Source: Halorubrum coriense DSM 10284
GTDB taxonomy: Archaea; Halobacteriota; Halobacteria; Halobacteriales; Haloferacaceae
DNA length: 57,826 nt
NCBI RefSeq assembly: GCF_000337035.1
Contig: NZ_AOJL01000062.1
Coordinates: 111,968 to 169,793, forward strand
Reading direction: 5' to 3'
Program-made: the position numbers and the translations under genes
The notes under the pieces: model-generated
The model's database searches: none
The model's input: the letters and a program-made list of their open reading frames with translations, nothing else
What the model was told of the DNA's origin: nothing
Shown here: positions 8,010 to 15,530 of the stretch, in pieces
Position numbering within the stretch: the first letter of the stretch is position 1
Layout of the letters: every line of letters begins with the position of its first letter

Positions 8010-10057
8010 GATTGAACCTCCACGATGAGACTGCCGTACTCGTCTACCTCGACGGACTGTTCCGGGCGAACGACGACGGTGCTCTCTGCGCCTTCCACAA
8101 TCGCTGGCCCGGTGAACTGGCCAGCGGCCGGTAGCTGCTCCCGCTGGTACACGCGCGTGTCACGAACTTCGCCGTCGAAGTGAACCGGCCGCTCGTCGAC
8201 GATAGCATCCGCAACGTCCCCTGTGTTTGAATCGTGCCGGAGATTCGGCGTTTCGACGACGCCGCGAGCACGCGTCCGAAGCGTAACTAACTCGATTGGT
8301 TCGTCGTCGTACGCGTGCCCGTAGCGTTGCTGGTGTTTTCTATGGAATCGGTCTCGAATCTCAGTCTTCGTCTGTGAATCGATCGGCCCGTCAGGGACCG
8401 GGACAGACAGTTCGAAGGCCTGCCCGGCGTACCGCAGGTCAACTGACCGCTCGAACTGTATCTGTGCCTCCGACAGGTTCTCGTTCGCTAACTGCTCGCG
8501 GCCCTGAGTGACGAACTCGTCGAAAGTTGCTTGAAGATCGCTTGGATCGACGCTCTCCCAGTTTCGAACACGCGAAGTGCTGTAGTCGTACAGGATGTCA
8601 CTGATCAGCAACCCGAGTGCTGAGAGAACACCTGCCGTCCGCGGAATGAGCACCCTCGGAATATCGAGTTCAGCGGCGAGTGTCGTCGCGTGAAGCGGCC
8701 CAGCCCCGCCGAACGCGACGAGCCCGAACTCCCGCGGATCGTATCCGCGTTCGACAGACACCACACGCAACGCCCGTTCCATACTCGCGTTTGCGACATC
8801 AAGCACACCCTGCGCGGCATCCTCAACGGACTTGTCGAGCGGGTCGGCGATCTCACGCTTGAAGATCTCGTCGACGCGATCGACGTCAACCGACAGCTCA
8901 TCGGAGAGGAACGCGTCGGGGTTCAACCGTCCTAACAGAAGTTGCGCGTCCGTGATCGTCGGGTCGGTGCCGCCACGACCGTAACAAATCGGGCCGGGTT
9001 CAGCGCCCGCAGACCGCGGCCCGACACGCAGAGCGTCACCGTCGTCGATCCACGCGATCGACCCGCCGCCAGCACCGACAGTGTGAATATCGATCATCGG
9101 CACGTTGACCGGGTACTCGCCGACTTCCACGTCGGTGGCAACCATTGGGTCGCCGTCTTCGACGAGCGAAACGTCACACGACGTCCCGCCCATATCCATC
9201 GTGATGAGATTCTCGATGCCCGCGAGCCCGGCCACGTAACTCGCTCCCTGTACGCCAGCCGCCGGGCCCGAAAGCAGCGTGTTGACCGGGCGTGTCCGCG
9301 CGACATCAGCGGTGATTATCCCACCGTTCGACTGTATGATCTCAAGATCCGGGCGGACCCCGAGGTCACTGATCTCGGCTTCGAGATTCCCGAGATACCG
9401 GTCCATCACCGGCTTCAGCGCTGCGTTAAGTGCCGTCGTCAGCGTCCGCTCGTACTCCCGAATCTCAGGCAGCACATCACTCGACAGCGAGAACGACGCA
9501 TCAACGCCCTCCGCTTCCAGTATCTCTTTGACACGACGCTCGTGCGAGTTGTTCTCATACGAGAAGAGGAGGCTAACCGCAACGCTTGAAACGTCGGACT
9601 CCACGAGTTGCACTGCGACCTTACGAACAGCTGCTTCATCGAGCGGCGTCGTAACATCGCCCCGCTCGTCTAACCGTTCCGGGATCTCATACCGGAGGTT
9701 TCGCGGAACAACGGTCGCTGGTTTCTCCGTCTGGAAATCGTAAATGTCGGGCCGCGCCTGCCGCCCGATTTCAAGCACATCACGAAATCCACCGGTCGTG
9801 ACTAACGCGGTGTCCGCCCAGTCTTCCTCCAGAACAGCGTTCGTAGCGACCGTCGTCCCGTGCGCGAAGAAATCAACAGCATCGAATCGAACCCCGGTTT
9901 TCTCACGCGTTTTTTCAAGTCCTTCTGTTACCCCATCTTCCGGTGCTTCAGGCGTTGAGGATGTCTTCGTAACATCAAGCGTTCCGTCCGAAACCGTGAC
10001 GAGATCGGTGAAGGTACCTCCGATATCCACACCGACACGGATATCGCTGCTAGTCAT
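8006..10057 (-). CDS. hyuA: hydantoinase/oxoprolinase A subunit, HyuA
   Basis: This is a subunit of about 683 residues with the ASKHA-type nucleotide-binding signature GVDIGGTFTD near the N-terminus, FAHGTTVATNAVLE, MDMGGTSCDVSLV in the second half-domain and FGGAGPLHA, all typical of HyuA. It performs the ATP-dependent step with HyuB. I place the start at ATG 10057, which has a GGAGGG ribosome-binding site at 10062-10067; a GTG at 10069 in the same frame would lie upstream of that site. A strong hairpin at 10140-10160 separates it from the binding-protein gene upstream. Confidence 0.93.
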   Translation of the reverse strand: MTSSDIRVGVDIGGTFTDLVTVSDGTLDVTKTSSTPEAPEDGVTEGLEKTREKTGVRFDAVDFFAHGTTVATNAVLEEDWADTALVTTGGFRDVLEIGRQARPDIYDFQTEKPATVVPRNLRYEIPERLDERGDVTTPLDEAAVRKVAVQLVESDVSSVAVSLLFSYENNSHERRVKEILEAEGVDASFSLSSDVLPEIREYERTLTTALNAALKPVMDRYLGNLEAEISDLGVRPDLEIIQSNGGIITADVARTRPVNTLLSGPAAGVQGASYVAGLAGIENLITMDMGGTSCDVSLVEDGDPMVATDVEVGEYPVNVPMIDIHTVGAGGGSIAWIDDGDALRVGPRSAGAEPGPICYGRGGTDPTITDAQLLLGRLNPDAFLSDELSVDVDRVDEIFKREIADPLDKSVEDAAQGVLDVANASMERALRVVSVERGYDPREFGLVAFGGAGPLHATTLAAELDIPRVLIPRTAGVLSALGLLISDILYDYSTSRVRNWESVDPSDLQATFDEFVTQGREQLANENLSEAQIQFERSVDLRYAGQAFELSVPVPDGPIDSQTKTEIRDRFHRKHQQRYGHAYDDEPIELVTLRTRARGVVETPNLRHDSNTGDVADAIVDERPVHFDGEVRDTRVYQREQLPAAGQFTGPAIVEGAESTVVVRPEQSVEVDEYGSLIVEVQS

Positions 10058-10139
10058 TGATCCCTCCACTGCGGAGAGGCCGATACACCCGTTGAGTGAA
10101 GCTGCTTGTCATGGATACGTCGTTGATAGAGTAGTAATA

Positions 10140-10160
10140 TCCCGTAGCGCGGCTACGGGA
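10140..10160 (-). terminator. hairpin after the binding-protein gene (terminator, attenuator or mRNA stabiliser)
   Basis: Nine-base-pair inverted repeat TCCCGTAGC-GCG-GCTACGGGA, starting 11 bp after the livK-type stop and about 80 bp before hyuA. There is no long T tract after it. In bacteria, such intra-operon hairpins keep binding-protein mRNA in excess over the downstream genes; the role here is inferred. Confidence 0.5.
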
Positions 10161-10171
10161 CTCAACACCGG

Positions 10172-11548
10172 TTAGACCAAGTCACTGGCCGGGATCGTTT
10201 CTTGATCCACGAACTCGCCGTCTTCAACCAGAACGATCGCCATGTCACTGGCGACGTCACCGTTCTCGTCGTAATTCACCTCGCCGCTCGGCCCCGAGTA
10301 ATCGATCGTCGTCCCGTCATCGATCAGGTCGAATCCATCACCGACCTCCGCGTAACTCACAGCTTCACCATCAGGATTCGAGACCGGACGCATGCTTTCT
10401 TTCACCGTATTTGGATCGGTCGTCCCGGCGTGATGGACCGCGAGCGCGTAGGAGACGAGCGCGTCGTACGAGTTCCACGAGTACGGCGAGAACAGGTCGG
10501 CGTCCGGGTACGCGTCGGCGTAATCCTCTTCGAAGCTCCCCGTCGCGTCACCGGTCGGCGGGAGTGTCCGCACGCCGTACATCCCGTTGAGGATATCTGC
10601 GCCGACGTTGTTGAGGAAGTCCTGCGAGAGGAGGCTCGTGTGGAGCACCCAGTTCCCACCATACCCCTCCTCGTTCCACTGATTGAGGATCGTCGTCCCG
10701 CTTTCCGGATACCCGGCGTACGCAATGAACTCCGGATCGTCGGCGTAGAGTTCAGACAACGCCTGCTGGTACGAGGACTGCCCGGATTCGTACCCGACCG
10801 TAGTCGTCGTCGTCCCGCTAAACGTTTCCTCGAATGTGTCCGCGAGCGCGGCCCCGAAGTCGTTGTTAATGTACAGCACCGCTGCAGAATCAGCGCCTTC
10901 GTCTTCAATTATCTGCGCCATGACCTGCGCGACGAACCGGTCGTTCGTCCGCGTCCGAAACACGAAGTCGTTATCGTCCAACGTGCTGATCGTCGGTGAC
11001 GACGACGCGGAGGTGATGTGGAGAATCTCGTTCGGAATACTCACCGACTGCGCGATACTGATCGTCACACCGCTCGAAACCGCCCCGATCAGTCCCGACA
11101 CATTCTGCGTGTTCACCAAAGAATTCGCCGCGTTGACTCCCGCCGTCGAATTCGTCTCAGAATCTTCATCAAACAGTTCGATCTCTCTGCCGAGCGGCCC
11201 ACCAGCAGCGTTGATATCCTCTTGCGCCATCTGTAGGCCGTTCAACATTGGTTGCCCGAAGTCACTCAAATCACCACTGAACGGGATCACAACACCGACT
11301 CCAATCGGGTCACCGCCGCCTGACCCGCCATCATCGCCGCCGTCACCATCATCACCATCACCACCATCACCACCGTCGCCCCCATCAGAAGAACCGTCTC
11401 CACCGTCATCAGAAGAACCGTCTCCACCGTCGCCTTGGAGTTCTTCTTGACTACTACACCCCGCCAAAACTCCGACGCCGGCTGCTCCGCTCAGACGAAC
11501 GAACCGCCGCCGTTTGAGCCGGTCCACGAACGTGTCATCATCTGACAT
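10172..11548 (-). CDS. livK: Tat-exported lipoprotein substrate-binding protein, LivK/Leu-Ile-Val type
   Basis: A receptor of about 458 residues of the periplasmic-binding-fold type I (LivK) family. The N-terminus has a basic run KRRRF, a hydrophobic stretch and the lipobox LAGC, which fits a twin-arginine lipoprotein. A Gly/Asp/Ser linker of about 45 residues follows, then the domain start IGVGVVIPFSGDLSDFGQPM. I chose ATG 11548 because the TATA-like element at 11573-11584 sits about 27 nt before it, fitting a leaderless transcript; ATG 11563 is the alternative. As first gene of the operon, it delivers substrate to LivHMGF. Its link with HyuAB suggests a cyclic amide or amino-acid derivative as ligand. 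Confidence 0.93.
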   Translation of the reverse strand: MSDDDTFVDRLKRRRFVRLSGAAGVGVLAGCSSQEELQGDGGDGSSDDGGDGSSDGGDGGDGGDGDDGDGGDDGGSGGGDPIGVGVVIPFSGDLSDFGQPMLNGLQMAQEDINAAGGPLGREIELFDEDSETNSTAGVNAANSLVNTQNVSGLIGAVSSGVTISIAQSVSIPNEILHITSASSSPTISTLDDNDFVFRTRTNDRFVAQVMAQIIEDEGADSAAVLYINNDFGAALADTFEETFSGTTTTTVGYESGQSSYQQALSELYADDPEFIAYAGYPESGTTILNQWNEEGYGGNWVLHTSLLSQDFLNNVGADILNGMYGVRTLPPTGDATGSFEEDYADAYPDADLFSPYSWNSYDALVSYALAVHHAGTTDPNTVKESMRPVSNPDGEAVSYAEVGDGFDLIDDGTTIDYSGPSGEVNYDENGDVASDMAIVLVEDGEFVDQETIPASDLV

Positions 11549-11572
11549 GGCTACAGGACCCATGTGTATCTC

Positions 11573-11584
11573 AATATAAATATG
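11573..11584 (-). promoter_or_regulatory. TATA-like promoter element of the liv-hyu operon
   Basis: The minus strand reads CATATTTATATT here, an A+T-rich archaeal TATA box in G+C-rich surroundings. Its centre is about 27-30 nt upstream of the ATG at 11548, the usual TATA-to-start spacing, so the operon mRNA is probably leaderless. Confidence 0.55.
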
Positions 11585-11830
11585 TGGTTGTTAGGCACTC
11601 ACACGAAATACGCCAGGCGATGTCACCATATGAACCAGTATGAATGTTACTCGCTGACCGGCCTGCCAACGGGTCCGAGCTTGTCACCTTGTTAGCGCGT
11701 GTGCGGTTTGTTCTCACCGCAGAGAGCCTTGACATCGATGATCCGAGTTTAGAAATCTATCTGAAGGCTCTGTTGAAATCCTATTCTTCAGACAGATTTT
11801 CGCCTGAAACAGCCGGTCGATGAGAGCTGC

Positions 11831-12022
11831 TTATTCTTCACTTGAATTGTCTCTATTGATGAATAGAATAACACCAATAGTGAGAAGAAAGAGACCCAGC
11901 AGAAGGTGGAACCAACCATCCGGAAAGTACCCAGATACATCGAGAAACACATCTACAAAAAGCAGCCCACTGACCGTAGTGAGGGCTATCACTTCGATGT
12001 TATCCGTAATACGCTGATCCAC
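11831..12022 (-). CDS. small two-helix membrane protein, 63 aa
   Basis: Starts with GTG at 12022 and encodes 63 residues with two hydrophobic helices (IEVIALTTVSGLLFVDVFL and FHLLLGLFLLTIGVILFI) joined by a short YFPDGW loop. No family is recognised. Its stop lies exactly 65 bp inside the left GGCTCTGTT repeat, and the transposase gene ends 59 bp upstream of it, so it sits inside the apparent IS. It may be a host gene captured between repeat copies. The start could also be internal, since no ribosome-binding site is visible. Confidence 0.55.
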   Translation of the reverse strand: MDQRITDNIEVIALTTVSGLLFVDVFLDVSGYFPDGWFHLLLGLFLLTIGVILFINRDNSSEE

Positions 12023-12080
12023 AACTATTTATTCAATTGATAGCCCGGTAGATCATAAGCCTACCTGTTGTATTGACCGT

Positions 12081-12902
12081 TTAGAGTGATCGGTCTACAT
12101 TATGAATGAGACAGGCGATGGTGAGTTCACGGAACTGCTTCCACCAGCGTCGTGACCGGACAAACGCACCGTACTTCCGCTTGAGTGTTGAGTTGACAGT
12201 CTCAGACTGGCTCCGCTGGCCGTAGAGGTCAGTATCTAAGCGCGCGTTCCATGCCTTGTGGAGCGATGTGAACTCACGATGCTTGATCAGTGGGCGAGCC
12301 TCGCGTTGCCGGGCTAGTCGCCTGATTTTCTGGTCGTCGTAGCCCTTGTCACCGAGTAGAACGTCAATACTCTCGGGATTGCGCTTGATCAACGACGGAG
12401 CAATCTGGCTATCGTGTTTTCGTGTCGTCGTCACGTGGAGATCGAGGATTGCGTTCACTTTCGTATCGACCAGCAGCGTCACTTTGAGCTGCTGAATCGT
12501 GAGTTCAGTTCGTTTCGTGTAATGTTTTGAGGCGTGACTGCGGTCGAATCCTGACGCATCAACCCCAACAACGCCGCTCGTCGGAAGTAGCGTCGCTGAG
12601 AGAGTCAATAGAACACGCCACACAGCCATATCAAGCCGATTGAACGCCTTACAGAGCGTTGAGGGCGTAGGAAGTTCAGTTAGCCCGAGAACACAACGGA
12701 TGCGTGGCATCTCGATCAGCTCGTCAAGCAGGCCACGATAGGTCGTGTTCTTCCGAACTTTGTGACACAGCAGAACGATGTGCTGAGGAAGTGTATAGCG
12801 GTGTTTAGAGAATTTTGAAGAGTATCGAGAGACAGCTCGACGCGCCAGATAGATCGCTTTCTCAGTAAACCGGAGAATCTGCGACTTCGGGAGGGCATTC
12901 AT
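12081..12902 (-). CDS. IS5-family-like DDE transposase
   Basis: A 273-residue transposase of the haloarchaeal IS5/IS1031-like type. The three catalytic acids can be placed at D115 (VVGVDASGFD), D185 (VLLGDKGYDD) and E234 (GQRSQSETVNS), followed by a Lys-rich KRKYGAFVRSRRWWKQ segment. The frame is intact and of full family length, so the enzyme may be active. The start ATG at 12902 follows the GGCTCTGTTGAAATCC right terminus by 52 bp. It is the likely source of the same terminal sequence scattered through the window. Confidence 0.88.
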   Translation of the reverse strand: MNALPKSQILRFTEKAIYLARRAVSRYSSKFSKHRYTLPQHIVLLCHKVRKNTTYRGLLDELIEMPRIRCVLGLTELPTPSTLCKAFNRLDMAVWRVLLTLSATLLPTSGVVGVDASGFDRSHASKHYTKRTELTIQQLKVTLLVDTKVNAILDLHVTTTRKHDSQIAPSLIKRNPESIDVLLGDKGYDDQKIRRLARQREARPLIKHREFTSLHKAWNARLDTDLYGQRSQSETVNSTLKRKYGAFVRSRRWWKQFRELTIACLIHNVDRSL

Positions 12903-12954
12903 CTCGTCGAATTACAAGCCGGAAATGTAACTCACTGAGGATTTCAACAGAGCC

Positions 12955-13133
12955 AGCAATTCCTAATCCTGTTTCTCTGCGGGTAGACCAGTTGCCGATA
13001 CGCGTGCTGTATTCAGCACGCCTCTCTGGAAATCGACAAAATCTGGCAGGATCTGTAGCGGTGCGTCCGCACACTTCAGCGCCCGGATGTTTCAGACAAT
13101 AATGTGTCTGAAGAATAGGATTTCAACAGAGCC
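12955..13133 (-). repeat. MITE-like copy of the GGCTCTGTTGAAATCC repeat family
   Basis: Read on the minus strand from 13133, it starts with a terminus identical for 26 bp to that at 11766, continues through the conserved 65-bp block (TTCAGACA...CTGAAACA...CCGG.CGCTGAAG) and contains the hairpin CGTGCTG-TATT-CAGCACG at 13003-13020. It abuts the IS right end at 12954 directly, so the IS may have inserted next to or into it. Confidence 0.6.
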
Positions 13134-13170
13134 GATCAGACCAAATCGCTCAATACAGGCCACGGGTCTA

Positions 13171-13350
13171 CTACTCGGTGACTTCCAAGACGAGCGCACT
13201 AGCGAAGATTGTCGCACCGAGGACGGCACCGGCCACTGTGACGGAACTTCGGTACCCCACGGCGCTCGCACCCACAGCAAGCGCGATCAGCCAGAAGCCG
13301 ATCTGGATTGCGATCACACGGCTTGAGTGATCGACGATCTCGGAGGGCAT
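13171..13350 (-). CDS. small membrane protein, 59 aa
   Basis: An ATG at 13350 opens a 59-residue protein beginning MPSEIVDHSSRVIAIQIGFW with two hydrophobic helices and an Asp/Glu-containing C-terminus. Codon use is G+C-rich and haloarchaeal, unlike the A+T-rich surroundings, which supports a real gene. GGAGGG-like bases are not positioned as a ribosome-binding site, so it may be leaderless. The stop faces the outer end of the repeat copy at 13133. No family is recognised. Confidence 0.6.
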   Translation of the reverse strand: MPSEIVDHSSRVIAIQIGFWLIALAVGASAVGYRSSVTVAGAVLGATIFASALVLEVTE

Positions 13351-13503
13351 CGCTGGTAATTATGTAAGAAGGTAGGAATTTACTTTGTTCTTTTAAGATG
13401 AGGTCGCCCGGAGTAACCGTTGTCACCACTGTCGGTCAAGCCGCAGTACTCAGCAACCAGTCGTTTCAGACGGCGATGTGTCTGATGAATACAGATTCCC
13501 GAA

Positions 13504-14052
13504 TCAGCCCGGTTGGGATACGTAGACACCGTCATGTGTCTCCTCGCGAAGAATCTCAGCCGTGAGCTCCTCGGCACGGTACGCATCTGACTCTCTGTTG
13601 AACCACTGGATCGAGAGTAGCCGTGTCGGCGGAAACATCTGGGTGAAGTTCGCCCCGTCTCCCCTGCCGAGAGCATGTTTCCAGAGACGACTGGGAACCG
13701 CTGTTGACACACCAACGTAGAGCAGGCGCTTGTTGCTCTGTGCTTCATCTATCCAAGAAACATTGTTCTGAAGCCGAAGCTCTTCACGAACAACTTTCTG
13801 GGAGACTGTTTTCCACTGACACTCGAGGACATAGACGGCGTTAGTTCTGTCCGTCGATCCATCTGAGAACCCCTTGACCAGTTTTGCGACTCGTTTTCGC
13901 GTAACGTCATGACAGAGGCAGCTGTCCGAGCAGTCACTACTGGGTTGATCTTGGAGGGCAGTGTTGACTCGTTCGGGGACGATATCGTGGACACGCCGAG
14001 CAAGCTCCTTATCGCTCCGGTACCGGGGCTTGGACTTGCTGTGTCCGAACAT
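13504..14052 (-). CDS. GIY-YIG-like nuclease-fold protein
   Basis: A 182-residue protein whose central part fits a GIY-YIG endonuclease fold: a first strand NAVYVLEC at 72-79, the YIG-equivalent LLYVGVS at 110-116, then a helix with R122 and H126 and a late Glu-rich helix (YRAEELTAEILREE). The N-terminal 70 residues hold four Cys (around 41-47) and many basic residues and may bind zinc or nucleic acid. GIY-YIG proteins act as homing nucleases, repair or restriction enzymes; the motif here is loose, so activity is uncertain. It lies alone in the accessory island between repeat copies. Confidence 0.55.
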   Translation of the reverse strand: MFGHSKSKPRYRSDKELARRVHDIVPERVNTALQDQPSSDCSDSCLCHDVTRKRVAKLVKGFSDGSTDRTNAVYVLECQWKTVSQKVVREELRLQNNVSWIDEAQSNKRLLYVGVSTAVPSRLWKHALGRGDGANFTQMFPPTRLLSIQWFNRESDAYRAEELTAEILREETHDGVYVSQPG

Positions 14053-14104
14053 ACTGGAGATGTCCTGTCACACTACAAAAAGGTTAGTCGATATGTGGCC
14101 TAAC

Positions 14105-14169
14105 GGCTTTGTTGAAATCCTCTTCTTTAGACGGGGTCCTTACTGAAACAACTGGTCACTGAAGGGTAC
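14105..14169 (+). repeat. solo copy of the 65-bp terminal repeat block
   Basis: Starts GGCTTTGTTGAAATCC and continues TCTTCTTTAGAC...TACTGAAACA...CACTGAAGGG, matching the block at 11766-11830 with scattered changes. The inner edge touches the stop codon of a small membrane protein at 14170, the same geometry as at 11831. Confidence 0.6.
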
Positions 14170-14334
14170 TTACTGATACGTCCGTTCGAATACAGATTGT
14201 GTGACAAATATGACGACGACGATGATTAGAAACCTCGACGACACCCCAAGATTCGTTAATTCCCGCAGGGAAACAAGAGCAGCGAGGGCAACCACAGCAG
14301 AGACGGCTAATTTCTGATTCTCGTGGGAGATCAT
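14170..14334 (-). CDS. small membrane protein, 54 aa
   Basis: An ATG at 14334 opens 54 codons to TAA at 14170, encoding MISHENQKLAVSAVVALAAL and then a second hydrophobic helix FLIIVVVIFVTQSVF. Two transmembrane segments with a short loop are predicted by eye. It is too short for ordinary ORF cut-offs. The stop directly abuts the repeat block at 14105-14169. No family is recognised, and no ribosome-binding site is evident. Confidence 0.5.
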   Translation of the reverse strand: MISHENQKLAVSAVVALAALVSLRELTNLGVSSRFLIIVVVIFVTQSVFERTYQ

Positions 14335-14448
14335 ATCGCAAATCAAGACGGTTGAAGCAAGTAGCTACCGGAGAATGGTATCCCTAGGTCACGCATGGCG
14401 ATACCGAGTGTAGATACACTTATCTTGTGATAGAGATTACACGAACCA

Positions 14449-14655
14449 ATGGTAAGTATGGGCAAAGCGCTAAGCGATCTGTACGATCCGGATGCCCGAG
14501 CAATGACTATCGTTGCCCTTGGGTCGGCGTTCGTGCTGATGCTTTTCATCGCCAACCCGGATCGCTCAAACCCGGTGTATCTGGCTGGGCTTTTGACGAC
14601 AGGATTGGTGCTAGTAGTAGCAGTCGGAATCCTCGTGTCCTTGCGAGAACGCTAG
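14449..14655 (+). CDS. small two-helix membrane protein, 68 aa
   Basis: This 68-residue protein (or 65 from ATG 14458, MGKALSDLYDPDARA) has a polar N-terminus with an acidic DLYDPDARA stretch and two hydrophobic segments, TIVALGSAFVLMLFIAN and LAGLLTTGLVLVVAVGILVS, ending in a basic LRER. Composition and codon use look coding. It is transcribed divergently from the 54-residue gene and converges on the next gene. Function is unknown. Confidence 0.6.
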   Translation: MVSMGKALSDLYDPDARAMTIVALGSAFVLMLFIANPDRSNPVYLAGLLTTGLVLVVAVGILVSLRER

Positions 14656-14706
14656 CAGCTTCTGAAAAGTAGCGTCAATAAAACTGGTCAGACTTTCATG
14701 ACCAGG

Positions 14707-15042
14707 TTAGCCATCGGCCGCAGGCTGTATGTCTTCATCCCAATACAGGTAGTGGACGGCCAGCGCGGGCAGCCCGGTCACGACGGCCAAACCAAGGACG
14801 CCCGGGTGAAACTCCGGCATGAAATATTCGGAGAACTGTCCGGGCTTGAACATTTTCGGGTCAACTAGAGAAGTGCCGACAAGCCACGCCCAAAAGCAGG
14901 CCGCCAGCACGGATGTGAGCGCGGAGGCTACTTGTACGGCGATCAGTAGGGACTCAAAGAGTCGCTTAATCTGTCCGGCTTCCAACCAGAACTTCACCGT
15001 ATATCCCTCTGATCGATCGTCACACGTGTCTGTCAGTAGCAA
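14707..15042 (-). CDS. hypothetical membrane protein, 111 aa
   Basis: A 111-residue protein, or about 97 residues from an internal start, with two clear hydrophobic regions (LLIAVQVASALTSVLAACFW and VLGLAVVTGLPALAVHYLYW), separated by a Pro/Phe-rich loop. The acidic end DEDIQPAADG is haloarchaeal in style. It converges on the 68-residue membrane protein, with about 50 bp between stops. No family is recognised; it may be the small subunit of an unidentified membrane complex. Confidence 0.55.
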   Translation of the reverse strand: MLLTDTCDDRSEGYTVKFWLEAGQIKRLFESLLIAVQVASALTSVLAACFWAWLVGTSLVDPKMFKPGQFSEYFMPEFHPGVLGLAVVTGLPALAVHYLYWDEDIQPAADG

Positions 15043-15104
15043 TCTGTATTAAATCTTGACAGGCTAGGAGTCGTAGCGTTCAAACAAGCTGATTCGGCTC
15101 TGTT

Positions 15105-15170
15105 GGCTCTGTCGAAATTCTATTCTTCATATAGGTTCTTGTCTGAAACAGAGACAATATGCTGTAGATG
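15105..15170 (+). repeat. degenerate copy of the 65-bp terminal repeat block
   Basis: GGCTCTGTCGAAATTCTATTCTTCA is followed by TTGTCTGAAACA, a diverged copy of the block at 11766. Nine bases of the terminus (GGCTCTGTT) are repeated directly in front at 15096-15104, as if two ends were joined. It lies 110 bp upstream of a toxin-antitoxin locus. Confidence 0.5.
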
Positions 15171-15230
15171 AGTGATATATAACTATTGGAGATTCTTCAA
15201 CTTCTCCCAACTGATCTTATGTGACTCAAT

Positions 15231-15246
15231 AGTGTGGCGACACACT
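15231..15246 (+). promoter_or_regulatory. candidate operator of the vapB-vapC locus
   Basis: AGTGTGGCGACACACT is an almost perfect inverted repeat 34 bp before the antitoxin start. Antitoxins of the VapB/AbrB type commonly autorepress through such palindromes. No other role is obvious. Confidence 0.4.
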
Positions 15247-15279
15247 AAGATTTTCACGGCCGGTCACACACGGGAAGGT

Positions 15280-15530
15280 ATGAGTAGCGACAGAATCGAT
15301 GCCGAAAACAAAGTGTCTGGGAATCAAGCAAACATCCTGCCCGAATACGGCATGAACTCGATATTGACGACGGTGATCACCTCCGCTGGCATCTCGAAGA
15401 TGACGAGAGTATCCAGGTACAAGTCATCCAACAGCAGACGGGCACATTCACCAATTTCGACGGCTACGTTGGTGAGGAGGCAACCGATGTGACCAGCGAT
15501 CACGACGCTTAGGGCGTCGACGTCGAGTAA
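15280..15530 (+). pseudogene. vapB: VapB/AbrB-type antitoxin, frameshifted and with an early stop
   Basis: The frame from ATG 15280 reads MSSDRIDAENKVSGNQANI, the swapped-hairpin start of an AbrB-like antitoxin. At 15337-15338 one base is missing from what should be a Pro codon, after which the correct sequence continues one frame over as ARIRHELDIDDGDHLRWHL and on to TSDHDA. There a TAG at 15510-15512 stands where I would expect a Trp codon, followed by GVDVE and TAA directly before the toxin ATG. The one-base deletion alone destroys the protein. The neighbouring PIN toxin is intact. The family consensus used here is from memory, so alignment to homologues would settle both lesions. Confidence 0.7.

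Larger units (their letters stand above)
11766..12954 (-). mobile_element. IS5-family-like element with GGCTCTGTTGAAATCC termini
   Basis: The plus strand begins GGCTCTGTTGAAATCC at 11766, and the same sequence appears reversed ending at 12954, enclosing a transposase on the minus strand. The right end lies 52 bp before the transposase start. The left 315 bp carries a small membrane-protein gene, so either this is a passenger or the true left end of the IS has been lost and a solo repeat supplies the apparent terminus. No convincing target-site duplication is seen. Confidence 0.6.

Noticed and set aside
11330-11440. GAT/GGC-rich tandem pattern that could be taken for a CRISPR or microsatellite
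   Set aside because: It encodes the Gly/Asp/Ser linker of the lipoprotein; repeats are irregular and in frame, with no spacers.
13380-13503. Possible coding fragment HQTHRRLKRLVAEYCGLTD after the GIY-YIG-like gene
   Set aside because: Reads like protein but has no start and lies in another frame than the upstream gene; too short to assign.
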